64,000 bases of DNA from Chitinophagaceae bacterium. Its GTDB lineage: Bacteria; Bacteroidota; Bacteroidia; Chitinophagales; Chitinophagaceae. The notes below the pieces were generated by a model that saw only the letters and a list, made by a program, of their open reading frames with translations, had not been told where the DNA came from and made no database searches. The position numbers were made by a program, and so were the translations under genes. Shown here in pieces: positions 37,422-46,095 of the stretch. The stretch covers positions 48,388 through 112,387 of the forward strand of contig CANGIY010000013.1 of the NCBI GenBank assembly GCA_947454235.1, in the 5' to 3' direction. The first letter of the stretch is position 1; every line of letters starts with the position of its first letter.

Positions 37422-38030
37422 ATGGGTTTGTTTTCACTTAAAGAAGACCTTACTACCGAATTCAGAGAAGAAAGGGAGATGCTCAATGAGCAAATCGTGC
37501 TTCTGAAACCATTGTATCAAAGCCTCAAAAAATCTTCTGTTCAGCGGTTTTTCGGCAATACATGGTTGTGGATTGTTGAATATTTCTTTTACCTGCTGGC
37601 TGTAGGTTGCGTGATTTTCATTTTCATAGCGCCAAGTACTTTTCCTTTTTCAGTGTTGAATACGGTGTACCATGCTACCCCTATTCCCGCCAAAATATCG
37701 GCATCGGATATGAATATGCTGGTACTCGCAGGCTATGGCATAGTAGTGCTCCTTTTCCTTTTGTGTATTTTAGTTGGCAGGCAGACAGGGCAAATTAGGC
37801 AAAAAAATGAATTGATTTATGAAGCCGCTCAGGAAATAAGGGAAGTACTTAAACAACAAATAGAACGCAAGAAAATGGTGGAAACCATTCAGGGGCGGCA
37901 TCAGTTCTTCGCAAAAGACGAAGAAGCCAAGCCAAGTGTCACCGAAACACTCAACCCATTTTACGAAGGTCCACCACTTGATGGTGAGGAAGACGAGAGC
38001 GATGGTGAAGAAGAGGAGGAGGAAAAGTAA
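37422..38030 (+). CDS. two-TM membrane protein of unknown function with an acidic tail
   Basis: 202 aa from the ATG at 37422. A soluble N-terminal helix (EEREMLNEQIVLLKPLYQSL, likely coiled coil) is followed by transmembrane helix 1 (about 50-72), a short loop, transmembrane helix 2 (about 100-122; LVLAGYGIVVLLFLLCILVG), a second coiled coil (about 130-155) and a highly acidic C-terminus with a run of glutamates. The acidic tail might be a binding segment. I do not recognise a family. Confidence 0.75.
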   Translation: MGLFSLKEDLTTEFREEREMLNEQIVLLKPLYQSLKKSSVQRFFGNTWLWIVEYFFYLLAVGCVIFIFIAPSTFPFSVLNTVYHATPIPAKISASDMNMLVLAGYGIVVLLFLLCILVGRQTGQIRQKNELIYEAAQEIREVLKQQIERKKMVETIQGRHQFFAKDEEAKPSVTETLNPFYEGPPLDGEEDESDGEEEEEEK

Positions 38031-38129
38031 GGAAATTATGAAGTCGTTTTCGTAAGAGAGTTGTAGGTATTTCAATACAACCAACAAACTGAAAGGAAAT
38101 TCCACCCCAAAACTCCCTGCACAATTCAT

Positions 38130-38137
38130 TACTTTTG
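38130..38137 (+). promoter_or_regulatory. -7 promoter box for pyrF
   Basis: TACTTTTG, 25 bases before the pyrF ATG. Confidence 0.6.
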
Positions 38138-38162
38138 CGCAACATTTTTCAATTGATACGTC

Positions 38163-38963
38163 ATGAACAGGCAGGAAATAAGCAAACAAATCTTCTCTAA
38201 AAAATCGGTATTGTGTGTGGGATTAGATACTGATCCTACTAAAATCCCTGCCCACTTGATGCGTGAGGAAGACCCTGTTTTTGCCTTCAACAAAGCGATT
38301 ATTGACGCAACGCATGAATTCACTGTTGCCTATAAAATCAATACTGCGTTCTACGAAGCTCAAGGCTTGAAAGGCTGGATTAGTCTCGAAAAAACATTGA
38401 ACTACATCCCTAAAAATATTTTCACAATTGCTGACGCCAAGCGTGGCGACATTGGTAATACGTCAGAACAATATGCCATCACGTTCTTCAAAACCTACCC
38501 TTTCGACAGCGTAACCGTGGCGCCGTATATGGGTCGCGATAGTGTTCAGCCTTTCCTTCAATTTGAAGGTAAATGGACGATTGTACTGGGTGTTACATCT
38601 AATGCCGGCAGTGCCGATTTCCAATTGCAACCATCAGGCGATTCATTGTTGTACCAACGTGTTTTAAAAACTGTTGCCGACTGGGGGCATCCGGGCAATT
38701 TGATGTTTGTAGTGGGTGCTACGCGCAAGGAGCAATTGCGTGAGGTGCGTACCTTATTACCTGAACATTTCTTCCTTATTCCGGGTGTAGGTGCACAAGG
38801 TGGCGATGTTGATACTGTTTGCCGTAATACGTTGAACGATGCCGGTGGTATTCTCATCAATGTTTCGCGCAACATCATTTTTGCTGCCAACGATACATCA
38901 TTCGATGCGCAGGCGCACGATGCTGCTAAAAAGTTCCAGAAAGAAATGTCTGTGTTCCTGTAG
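38163..38963 (+). CDS. pyrF: orotidine 5'-phosphate decarboxylase
   Basis: 266 aa, the longer type-2 OMP decarboxylase. Converts OMP to UMP, the last step of de novo pyrimidine synthesis, cytoplasmic TIM barrel. VLCVGLDTDPTKIP at the N-terminus holds the first active-site aspartate. The catalytic charge network is DAKRGDIGN (D91, K93, D96). TVAPYMGRDSVQPFL and the phosphate-gripping IPGVGAQGGD complete the site. The C-terminal ILINVSRNIIFA is typical of the type-2 group. Confidence 0.95.
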   Translation: MNRQEISKQIFSKKSVLCVGLDTDPTKIPAHLMREEDPVFAFNKAIIDATHEFTVAYKINTAFYEAQGLKGWISLEKTLNYIPKNIFTIADAKRGDIGNTSEQYAITFFKTYPFDSVTVAPYMGRDSVQPFLQFEGKWTIVLGVTSNAGSADFQLQPSGDSLLYQRVLKTVADWGHPGNLMFVVGATRKEQLREVRTLLPEHFFLIPGVGAQGGDVDTVCRNTLNDAGGILINVSRNIIFAANDTSFDAQAHDAAKKFQKEMSVFL

Positions 38964-38976
38964 GGGTAAATAAAAC

Positions 38977-40611
38977 TTACAGACCAAATACCCTTGAGCC
39001 TCCTATGAAAGTAGTGAGTGGCTTAATTTGTTGTGCCTGCTCTTCAGTTGCAGTCATAGGGTCAATGTTCAGGATAACGAAGTCAGCGCGCTTGCCTATT
39101 TCCAGGCTACCAATTTCTTTTTCCATGCAATTGGCTTTTGCCGCCCAAATAGTCATTCCCCTAATTGCCTGCTCCCTGGTGAGTGCCTCTTCTTTTCTAA
39201 AACCATTTTTAGGGTTACCGCTGATGTCTGTACGGAACACAGCAGAAATAAAGGTTTTCACTGGTTGTATACCCTCTACCGGGAAATCAGTACCCAGTGG
39301 CATCCAGCCATTTTGTGCCAATAACGTTTTGTAGGCATAAGCACCCTTCATCCTGTTTTCGCCGAGGCGTGCTGTAGCCCACGGGGCATCGCTGGTAGCA
39401 TGGGTTGGCTGTACTGATGGCACAACATTGAAATCAGCGAAATAATGTATATCGGCAGGGTCTACAACCTGCGCGTGTTCAATGCGCCAACGCTTATCGT
39501 TTTTACCACCAAGATATTTTTTGTAGATATCTAAAATCACTTTGTTGCCACTGTCGCCTATAGCGTGTGTGCACAATTGGAAATCGGTTTTAGCAAGGCG
39601 CGCAGCCAACGAATCGAAATGCGCATAGTTGCTCAACAAAAATCCTGTATGACCCGGTTGATCGGCGTAGGGCTGTTTGAGACAAGCACCACGACTACCT
39701 AAGGCACCGTCAGCATAGGCTTTTACGCCTTTTACATAGAGGTATTCAGTTTTATAAGGACCTTTTTCCAGGTATTTGTCAAGGTTAACCGCAGAATCAG
39801 TCAACATGGCATAAACGCGCATTTTGATAGTTCCTTTCTTTTGCAATGAATCCAGATTGCTGATATCATAGTACATCAAACCACAATCGGTAACTGTCGT
39901 TAGCCCCGACTCGAAGCAATTGATTTGTGCCTGCGTTAGCCACTTTTCGTAGTCAGCCAGTGTATTTTGAGGAATCAGGTTCGACACCAATTCAACTGCA
40001 TTGTCAATCAGCACACCCGATGGCTTACTGCCCTTCATCTCAACCGAACCGCCTTCCACTTTAGTTGTCGCAGCCACATGTGCCATGTTCAATGCGCAAT
40101 CGTTGGCAATTGCGGCATGACCGTCCACTCGTTTCAGCAAAACAGGTTTATCGGGGAATAACTTACTGAGCTCCTCATTGTCGGGGTATGCCTGACCGGG
40201 GAATTTATTCTGATCCCAACCCCTGCCTAAAATCCATTTCTCATTCGGGTTTTTATCAGCAAATTGTTTCACCCTTGCCAATGCTTCTCCCCATGTCTTA
40301 CAATCATATAAATCGACCTGAAAAAGGCTTTTAGCATAACCCACAAAGTGCGCATGAGCATCAATAAATCCAGGAAAAACCGGGTAGCCCTTTGCGTCTA
40401 TCGGTTCATCGGCCTTGTACTTCAGCAGTATGTCGTTATTATTCCCGAGTGCAATAATTTTACCGTCTTTAATAGCCATTGCCTCCACAGTTCTGAAACC
40501 ACTGTCTACAATGTAAATCTTTCCGTGATGAACAATAATATCAACAGGAGTCCTGTCCATGCAGGAACTCAAAAGGGCAATGAATAAAAACGACAATAAT
40601 AATCTTTGCAT
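38977..40611 (-). CDS. amidohydrolase-family lipoprotein (YtcJ-like)
   Basis: 544 aa from the ATG at 40611. The N-terminus MQRLLLSFLFIALLSSC is a lipoprotein signal with C17 as the lipidated residue. The metal-dependent amidohydrolase fold follows: the first metal ligands in FIDAHAHFVG (HxH), DGHAAIAND, later CTHAIGDSGN and WRIEHAQ, and the C-terminal composite beta-sandwich GSLEIGKRADFVILN. YtcJ/exoenzyme-regulator-like members act on N-acyl or cyclic amide substrates; the substrate here is not predictable. A promoter box lies 15 bases upstream of the start. Confidence 0.9.
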   Translation of the reverse strand: MQRLLLSFLFIALLSSCMDRTPVDIIVHHGKIYIVDSGFRTVEAMAIKDGKIIALGNNNDILLKYKADEPIDAKGYPVFPGFIDAHAHFVGYAKSLFQVDLYDCKTWGEALARVKQFADKNPNEKWILGRGWDQNKFPGQAYPDNEELSKLFPDKPVLLKRVDGHAAIANDCALNMAHVAATTKVEGGSVEMKGSKPSGVLIDNAVELVSNLIPQNTLADYEKWLTQAQINCFESGLTTVTDCGLMYYDISNLDSLQKKGTIKMRVYAMLTDSAVNLDKYLEKGPYKTEYLYVKGVKAYADGALGSRGACLKQPYADQPGHTGFLLSNYAHFDSLAARLAKTDFQLCTHAIGDSGNKVILDIYKKYLGGKNDKRWRIEHAQVVDPADIHYFADFNVVPSVQPTHATSDAPWATARLGENRMKGAYAYKTLLAQNGWMPLGTDFPVEGIQPVKTFISAVFRTDISGNPKNGFRKEEALTREQAIRGMTIWAAKANCMEKEIGSLEIGKRADFVILNIDPMTATEEQAQQIKPLTTFIGGSRVFGL

Positions 40612-40626
40612 AACCGTCAGTTGCTG

Positions 40627-40634
40627 CAAAGATA
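40627..40634 (-). promoter_or_regulatory. -7 promoter box for the amidohydrolase
   Basis: TATCTTTG on the minus strand, 15 bases before the ATG at 40611, which supports that start. Confidence 0.6.
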
Positions 40635-40660
40635 ACAAGTGTAAGGAAGGAGAAGGTGTA

Positions 40661-42010
40661 CTACTTTTCTACAGCTATTTTTTTATAAATAACACCGTCT
40701 TTTGACTCCAGCCGCAGCACGTAAAAGCCAGTTGGAAGCACGGGCAGTTCGATTCTTGTTTTGCTGCTTTTAAAAGCACCATTCAACATTTCTCTGCCTG
40801 AAATGTCTATAATTGCCCATTGAACATCGTCGTGGTCGGCATCCAGTTCAACATAAAAAAAGTCCTGAACAGGGTTGGGGTAAATTCTACCCTCAAAGGT
40901 TGGAGCAACGTTTTGTACACCAAGGTGTGGCGGAGTGAGTTTTCTGATCGCTGCATTACCTATGTCAATGATGTACACATAGTCGGAATCGTCAACAAAA
41001 ACACCCGAAAGGTTAGAGAAAGTGGCATCCGTAGCAGGACCACCATCGCCGGAGTAACCAAGACCTGTTGTGCCTGCTACAAGGTGTATGATGCCGTGAT
41101 TGTCGACGCCACGAAGCACATTATTTCCATCGTCACAAATGAATAAGTTGTTGTGTTTATCAACGAATACAGCAGTAGGTGCACTTAGAGCCGCATCGGT
41201 AGCATTACCGCCATTGCCTGAATATCCTGACGTGCCGTTACCTGCCACTGTAGATATGATGCCCGTTTGAACATCTATTTTCCGAATAACATTATTACCC
41301 CTGTCAGCGACATAGACATTACCTGCGGAATCGGTACAAACCCCGGTTGCATAGGCGAATGATGCGCTTGTTGCAGCATGTCCGTCCCCGGAATACCCGA
41401 TGGTGCCATTGCCCGCAACAGTCTCAATTGTACCATCAGGGCGCATAACCCTCACACGATGGTTTTCACCATCCATAATATAAAGGTTGCCTGTTCTATC
41501 GACCGCTATTGACTTTGGAGGCCCCATTTTGGCAAGCGTCGCGGCTGCACCATCACCCAAAAAGCCGGAAGAACCATCACCGCAAACTGTTGTAATTTCG
41601 TTTGTGGCGCCGTTCACTTTTCGCACAACAAAGTTTTCAAAATCTGCTATGTACAGGTTCCCGGTTTGATCAAAACAAACGCCTGCCGGATAGTTGTAAC
41701 GTGCATTAGGAAACAGTCCGTGGTCACCAGTATACCCGACAGTACCGTCGCCTGAAATTGTAAATATTGAATCATTGGGCTTCAACAGCCTGATGCGCAT
41801 GTTGGAATAGTCGGCGATTAGAATGTTTCGGTGTGCATCCATACAAATACCCTTCGGATTGGCCAAAGAAAACGAAGTAGCCGGATACCCGTCACCAATG
41901 TATTGTGTAACCCCGTTGCCTGCAATGGTTGTAATGATACTTTGCCCTTGCGCAAAATGGCAACACAAAGCTAACAATGCACCAAAAACGATTGATCTAA
42001 ATTGAAACAT
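40661..42010 (-). CDS. secreted NHL-repeat beta-propeller protein, T9SS type A (paralogue 1)
   Basis: 449 aa from the ATG at 42010, the start of a signal peptide (MFQFRSIVFGALLALCCHFAQGQ). Six or so NHL-type blades follow, each with AGNG..GYSGDGG.AT.A....P.GV.VD..GN.YI.D..N..IRK (about 25-365). A type A T9SS sorting domain starts at about 375 (GRIYPNPVQDFFYVELD) and ends PTGFYVLRLESKDGVIYKK. NHL propellers mediate protein or glycan contacts; no catalytic residues are seen. It is a tandem paralogue of the next gene, separated by a hairpin. Confidence 0.9.
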   Translation of the reverse strand: MFQFRSIVFGALLALCCHFAQGQSIITTIAGNGVTQYIGDGYPATSFSLANPKGICMDAHRNILIADYSNMRIRLLKPNDSIFTISGDGTVGYTGDHGLFPNARYNYPAGVCFDQTGNLYIADFENFVVRKVNGATNEITTVCGDGSSGFLGDGAAATLAKMGPPKSIAVDRTGNLYIMDGENHRVRVMRPDGTIETVAGNGTIGYSGDGHAATSASFAYATGVCTDSAGNVYVADRGNNVIRKIDVQTGIISTVAGNGTSGYSGNGGNATDAALSAPTAVFVDKHNNLFICDDGNNVLRGVDNHGIIHLVAGTTGLGYSGDGGPATDATFSNLSGVFVDDSDYVYIIDIGNAAIRKLTPPHLGVQNVAPTFEGRIYPNPVQDFFYVELDADHDDVQWAIIDISGREMLNGAFKSSKTRIELPVLPTGFYVLRLESKDGVIYKKIAVEK

Positions 42011-42030
42011 GTACTCAGGTTTATTGAAAT

Positions 42031-42060
42031 GAAAAATGCTCCCCGAAGGAAGCATTTTTC
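42031..42060 (-). terminator. hairpin between the two NHL genes
   Basis: 10-bp stem GAAAAATGCT / AGCATTTTTC. The T-run is within the stem arm. It lies 15 bases past the stop of the upstream NHL gene. Confidence 0.75.
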
Positions 42061-42075
42061 ATTATCGAAACAAAA

Positions 42076-43389
42076 TTATTTGTTTAAAACAAGTTTTTGA
42101 GTTGTTTTTCCGCTTGTACCTAGTACTTCAATCATATAGATACCTGCTGGTTGATCAAGTGAAATTTCCTGATTTAAAGAAACGATTGTTGAAGAGTAAA
42201 CAACCCTACCGTCAAGTGCCACCACTTGAACTGGTTGATTCAACATATCTTCAGAAACAGTAAGCGTTACTAAACCGCTAGAAGGGTTTGGAGAAACTGT
42301 GAGCCTGTTCGTTTCGTTTTCACCCAATGAAGCTTTAGGTCCTGTTGGACTGAAAGAGATTTTACGGATTCTGTTGTTGCTGGCATCAGCGATATAAACG
42401 CTAGCACTTTCATCAACCCAAACACCTGTAGGGTTGCTGATTTTCGCAGCTAACGGAGAACCACCATCACCTGAATATCCTGCGATACCAGTACCTGCGA
42501 TAGTAGTAATAATACCATCAACGTTTATTTTCCTGATTCTGTTATTACCATTGTCGCAGAAGAAAATATTGCCTGCAAGGTCAATAGAAATACCTGTCGG
42601 AGATTTGATTTGAGCACTAACTGCTGCCGAACCATCACCTGAAAAACCTGCAGTACCAGTACCGCAAATGGTAGAAATGTTACCTGTTGCGATATCAATT
42701 TTCCTGATTCTGTGGTTGCCCTTATCAGTGAAATATACATTACCGTCATGGTCGCAAGCAACACCTGATGGTGCACTGATTTTAGCGAGTACAGCACTAC
42801 CGCCATCGCCTGAAAATCCGCTTGTACCTGTACCAGCTACGCGAGATAAGATACCTGACGTGTTTACTTTTCTAATTTCATTGCTACCATAGTCAGCAAT
42901 ATAGGTGTTACCCATACCATCAACACATGATGCTGCGGGTATCATAAATGTACCATCATGGCAATCGCCGCCATCGCCTGTGCGACCTTGGTGACCGTTT
43001 CCGCAATGTACACTTATTGAAGAACCTGCAACTTTAAATACCTGATCGTGAAATCGATCGGTGATATAAACGTTATCAGACTCATCAACCCAAACGTTGG
43101 CAGCACTTATTACTGTCGATGAAATAGAAATAGAAGAGATAACGCCCGTAGTCCCACTCACCTTTCGAAGTGTAGAACCATAAACAATATACATATCGCC
43201 AGAGCGATTTACAGCAACACCCTGTGGTGCAGCAATGTTTGCAGACCTTGCAGATCCGCCATCGCCAGTTGTTCCGTAGGTACCAGTACCTGCAACTGTA
43301 TTAATTACACCTTGAGCAAAGCCCGAGGTAGACAACAAACCAGCTATTGCCAGAATGGGGAACGAATTTCTAAATAATCTTCTTTTCAT
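42076..43389 (-). CDS. secreted NHL-repeat beta-propeller protein, T9SS type A (paralogue 2)
   Basis: 437 aa. A signal peptide (about 1-25) is followed by NHL blades (about 28-350) with repeated AGTGTSGFSGDGG and IRKI motifs, then a type A T9SS sorting domain (RLTVSPNPSSGLVTLTV to QPAGIYMIEVLGTSGKTTQ). It shares its layout and blade motifs with the downstream gene, so a tandem duplication is likely. Extracellular binding function inferred from the fold only. Confidence 0.9.
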   Translation of the reverse strand: MKRRLFRNSFPILAIAGLLSTSGFAQGVINTVAGTGTYGTTGDGGSARSANIAAPQGVAVNRSGDMYIVYGSTLRKVSGTTGVISSISISSTVISAANVWVDESDNVYITDRFHDQVFKVAGSSISVHCGNGHQGRTGDGGDCHDGTFMIPAASCVDGMGNTYIADYGSNEIRKVNTSGILSRVAGTGTSGFSGDGGSAVLAKISAPSGVACDHDGNVYFTDKGNHRIRKIDIATGNISTICGTGTAGFSGDGSAAVSAQIKSPTGISIDLAGNIFFCDNGNNRIRKINVDGIITTIAGTGIAGYSGDGGSPLAAKISNPTGVWVDESASVYIADASNNRIRKISFSPTGPKASLGENETNRLTVSPNPSSGLVTLTVSEDMLNQPVQVVALDGRVVYSSTIVSLNQEISLDQPAGIYMIEVLGTSGKTTQKLVLNK

Positions 43390-43589
43390 ACGTTTGTGGT
43401 TGTTTATTCAAATATACGTAACAAAAAAGCTAAAGTCAAGTTTTTCCTAAACTATTTTTTGATTTTGCTGCTCGAAATATTTAAAGGTTTAACTTTTGGC
43501 TAAAACACTGGCTTAGAATGGTTTGCAGGAAAGAAAATTGGTTTGAAATGAAGTTCAATTAAATACCCAGCAATTCGCGTCAAAAACAT

Positions 43590-44177
43590 TTATTTATTTT
43601 TCGAAATAACCTCTTTCGCTAACAGCAATGCGACTATTCCTAGAACACAACCCGCAATAAATACAAACAAAATTGTCAAAACTGAGACTGCATTTTGCGG
43701 TGTCTTATTTACCGTTATGTCATAAACATAGTAAAATGTTTGAAAAATAGTTCCTGCAGCTAAAATGACGGTCAACGAAGTCATCTTACTGGTATTTGAC
43801 TGTTGGTTCTCTTCTAAAGCCTTAATCCTTTGAACATCTGCCATTTTTCGCTGGTATTCCCCTGCATATCCGCCACTTTGTATAAAAAATCTACCATCAA
43901 ACGTGATGCTATAATAGTAACGGGACGGAGTAACATCAACTACGCCTTCAATGGGCAGACTTCTTGAATTCACGATCAAGTATCCATCTTTGCAGAGTTT
44001 TTCAAGAATTGAGTTTAACCCGCTATACAGGTGAGAATGTTCCTTCATTTTTCCTTCTTTAACCATTCTTTCTGCAATCTCGTGGGCTGGAATATCGGGA
44101 CTTTTAGCGTAAGGGCTTACTGCCATCCATTCCAGCACTGTATCTATTACTTTAAATGCATCGACTTTATTCTCCAT
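43590..44177 (-). CDS. hypothetical protein: winged-helix-like N-terminus and two C-terminal TM helices
   Basis: 195 aa. Residues 1-95 look like a helical winged-helix-type domain (DIPAHEIAERMVKEGKM, LNSILEKLCKDGYLIV, then a beta wing RYYYSITFDGRFFIQSGG). A coiled-coil linker (about 100-125) and two transmembrane helices follow (about 130-150 and 163-187; VSVLTILFVFIAGCVLGIVALLL), ending in a short basic tail. A cytoplasmic sensor or membrane-tethered DNA/protein-binding protein is possible. I do not recognise the family, and it is not clearly linked to its neighbours. Confidence 0.7.
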   Translation of the reverse strand: MENKVDAFKVIDTVLEWMAVSPYAKSPDIPAHEIAERMVKEGKMKEHSHLYSGLNSILEKLCKDGYLIVNSRSLPIEGVVDVTPSRYYYSITFDGRFFIQSGGYAGEYQRKMADVQRIKALEENQQSNTSKMTSLTVILAAGTIFQTFYYVYDITVNKTPQNAVSVLTILFVFIAGCVLGIVALLLAKEVISKNK

Positions 44178-44331
44178 GTAATTTTGAATGATTTACAAAT
44201 TTACAGATTAAAAGACAGTACATTAGTCTCAGATAATAGCATTTACTTGTAAAATGATACTCATTCAATTTGCATCAATAAAATCTAAATCCCTTCACCT
44301 TAAAACCAAATAGAATGCACTTTAAATTACG

Positions 44332-44339
44332 TACCTTTG
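44332..44339 (+). promoter_or_regulatory. -7 promoter box for the ABC-F gene
   Basis: TACCTTTG, 70 bases before the ATG at 44410, leaving room for a leader. Confidence 0.5.
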
Positions 44340-44409
44340 CGCGCTGTTAAAAATACAGGTTGTAATGTTTTGATTAAACGCTTGCACTGCAACCATTTAT
44401 AGTCAAAAA

Positions 44410-46038
44410 ATGATCTCAGTTAATAATTTATCGCTCCGTTACGGTAAGCGAATTCTTTTTGAAGACGTAAACATTAAGTTTACTGAAGGAAACTGCTATG
44501 GTATTATTGGTGCTAACGGTGCCGGTAAATCTACGTTCCTGAAAATTATCTCAGGCGAAATAGACCCTTCAACCGGAAGAGTTGAAATATCAAAGGGACA
44601 ACGTATGAGTGTTCTAAAACAGAACCACTACGAATTTGATGAAATTCCTGTTTTGGAAACAGTTATAAGAGGCGATTCTGTTTTGTTCAAAATCATGCAG
44701 GAAAAAGACGCCATTTACGCGAAAGAAGACTTCACTGAAGAAGACGGACACCGCGCGGGTGAACTTGAAGCACAGTTTGCTGAAATGGACGGCTGGAATG
44801 CTGAAAGCGATGCAGCTACTCTATTAAGCAACCTAGGCATTAAAGAAGCACTTCATTCTAAACTTTTGAAAGAACTGGACGGTAACCAAAAAGTGCGTGT
44901 ATTGCTTGCACAAGCTTTGTTCGGTAACCCAGATATCCTTTTATTAGACGAACCTACGAATGACCTTGACCTTGAAACAATTGCCTGGTTAGAGAACTTC
45001 CTTGCTGACTACGAAAAAATCGTATTGGTGGTTTCCCACGATCGTCACTTCCTTGATACGGTTTGTACACACGTTGCCGATATTGACTTTGGAAAGATTT
45101 CAGTATTCACCGGTAACTACTCATTCTGGTACGAATCCAGCCAATTGTTATTGAAACAAAGGAACGACCAAAACAAAAAAGCTGAAGATAAGATTGCAGA
45201 ATTGAAGGAGTTCATTGCCCGATTCTCTGCGAACGCATCTAAGAGCCGTCAGGCAACGAGCCGTAAAAAAGCATTGGATAAAATTAAAGTGGATGACATG
45301 CGTGCTTCAAACAGGAAGTACCCTGCTATCCTGTTCAATAACCAGATTCGTGAAGCCGGCGACCAGATTTTAGAAGTAAAAGGACTCAAGAAAACACTTA
45401 ATGGCGAAGTGCTGTTTAAGGATGTGACTTTTGACCTTAAGCGTGGACAAAAAATTGCAATCGTCTCTTCTAACTCGCTTGCTACTACAGCGTTCTATCA
45501 AATACTTGCGGGCGAAGACACTGATTTTGAAGGCACATTTAAATGGGGTGTCACAATTACTACAACATACTTACCTAACGACAACACAACTTACTTCAAA
45601 GATGTAAATCTGAGCCTCGTAGATTGGTTGCGTCAATACTCTGAAGAAAAAGACGAAACTTTCATTCGTGGCTTCTTAGGCAGAATGTTGTTCTCGGGTG
45701 AAGAGACTTTGAAAATGGTAACTGTATTAAGCGGTGGTGAAAAAATGCGTTGCATGATGAGCCGTATGATGATGCTGAAAGGCAATCTCTTAATGCTCGA
45801 CGAACCTACCAACCACCTTGACCTAGAAAGTATCACTGCGCTCAACAATGGCATGAAAGACTTTAAAGGCACAATCTTATTTACATCGCGTGACCATGAG
45901 TTGATGAATACTGTTGCTGACCGTGTTATTGAATTGACCCCGATGGGTATCATCGATCGTGAAATGTCATTCGATGAATACATCGCTAACGACCGCGTTA
46001 AGGCAATGAGGGCTGAAATGTATCAGCAACCTGCTTAA
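44410..46038 (+). CDS. ABC-F family ATPase (YbiT/YkpA-like)
   Basis: 542 aa, two fused ABC ATPase domains without membrane segments. ABC-F proteins bind the ribosomal E site and act in translation or antibiotic protection. NBD1: Walker A GANGAGKST (34-42), signature LDGNQ (about 155), Walker B LLLDEPTNDLD. The interdomain linker is charged (KAEDKIAELKEFIARF). NBD2: Walker A position reads SSNSLATTA (about 352-360), lacking G..GKS; its signature LSGGEKMR (about 439) and Walker B LLMLDEPTNHLD are intact. Resistance-type ARD extensions are not obvious, so a housekeeping translation role is more likely. Confidence 0.92.
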   Translation: MISVNNLSLRYGKRILFEDVNIKFTEGNCYGIIGANGAGKSTFLKIISGEIDPSTGRVEISKGQRMSVLKQNHYEFDEIPVLETVIRGDSVLFKIMQEKDAIYAKEDFTEEDGHRAGELEAQFAEMDGWNAESDAATLLSNLGIKEALHSKLLKELDGNQKVRVLLAQALFGNPDILLLDEPTNDLDLETIAWLENFLADYEKIVLVVSHDRHFLDTVCTHVADIDFGKISVFTGNYSFWYESSQLLLKQRNDQNKKAEDKIAELKEFIARFSANASKSRQATSRKKALDKIKVDDMRASNRKYPAILFNNQIREAGDQILEVKGLKKTLNGEVLFKDVTFDLKRGQKIAIVSSNSLATTAFYQILAGEDTDFEGTFKWGVTITTTYLPNDNTTYFKDVNLSLVDWLRQYSEEKDETFIRGFLGRMLFSGEETLKMVTVLSGGEKMRCMMSRMMMLKGNLLMLDEPTNHLDLESITALNNGMKDFKGTILFTSRDHELMNTVADRVIELTPMGIIDREMSFDEYIANDRVKAMRAEMYQQPA

Positions 46039-46057
46039 TCGAATAATATTTTCATAG

Positions 46058-46088
46058 ACACCGCTGCAGTAATGTGGCGGTGTTTTTT
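46058..46088 (+). terminator. terminator of the ABC-F gene
   Basis: Stem ACACCGC / GCGGTGT followed by TTTTTT, 20 bases past the stop. Confidence 0.85.
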
Positions 46089-46095
46089 ATGCTCA

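Noticed and set aside
42076..43389. NHL proteins as peptidyl-alpha-hydroxyglycine lyases
   Set aside because: The blades carry only generic NHL signatures and no recognisable metal-binding histidine set, so no enzyme was called.
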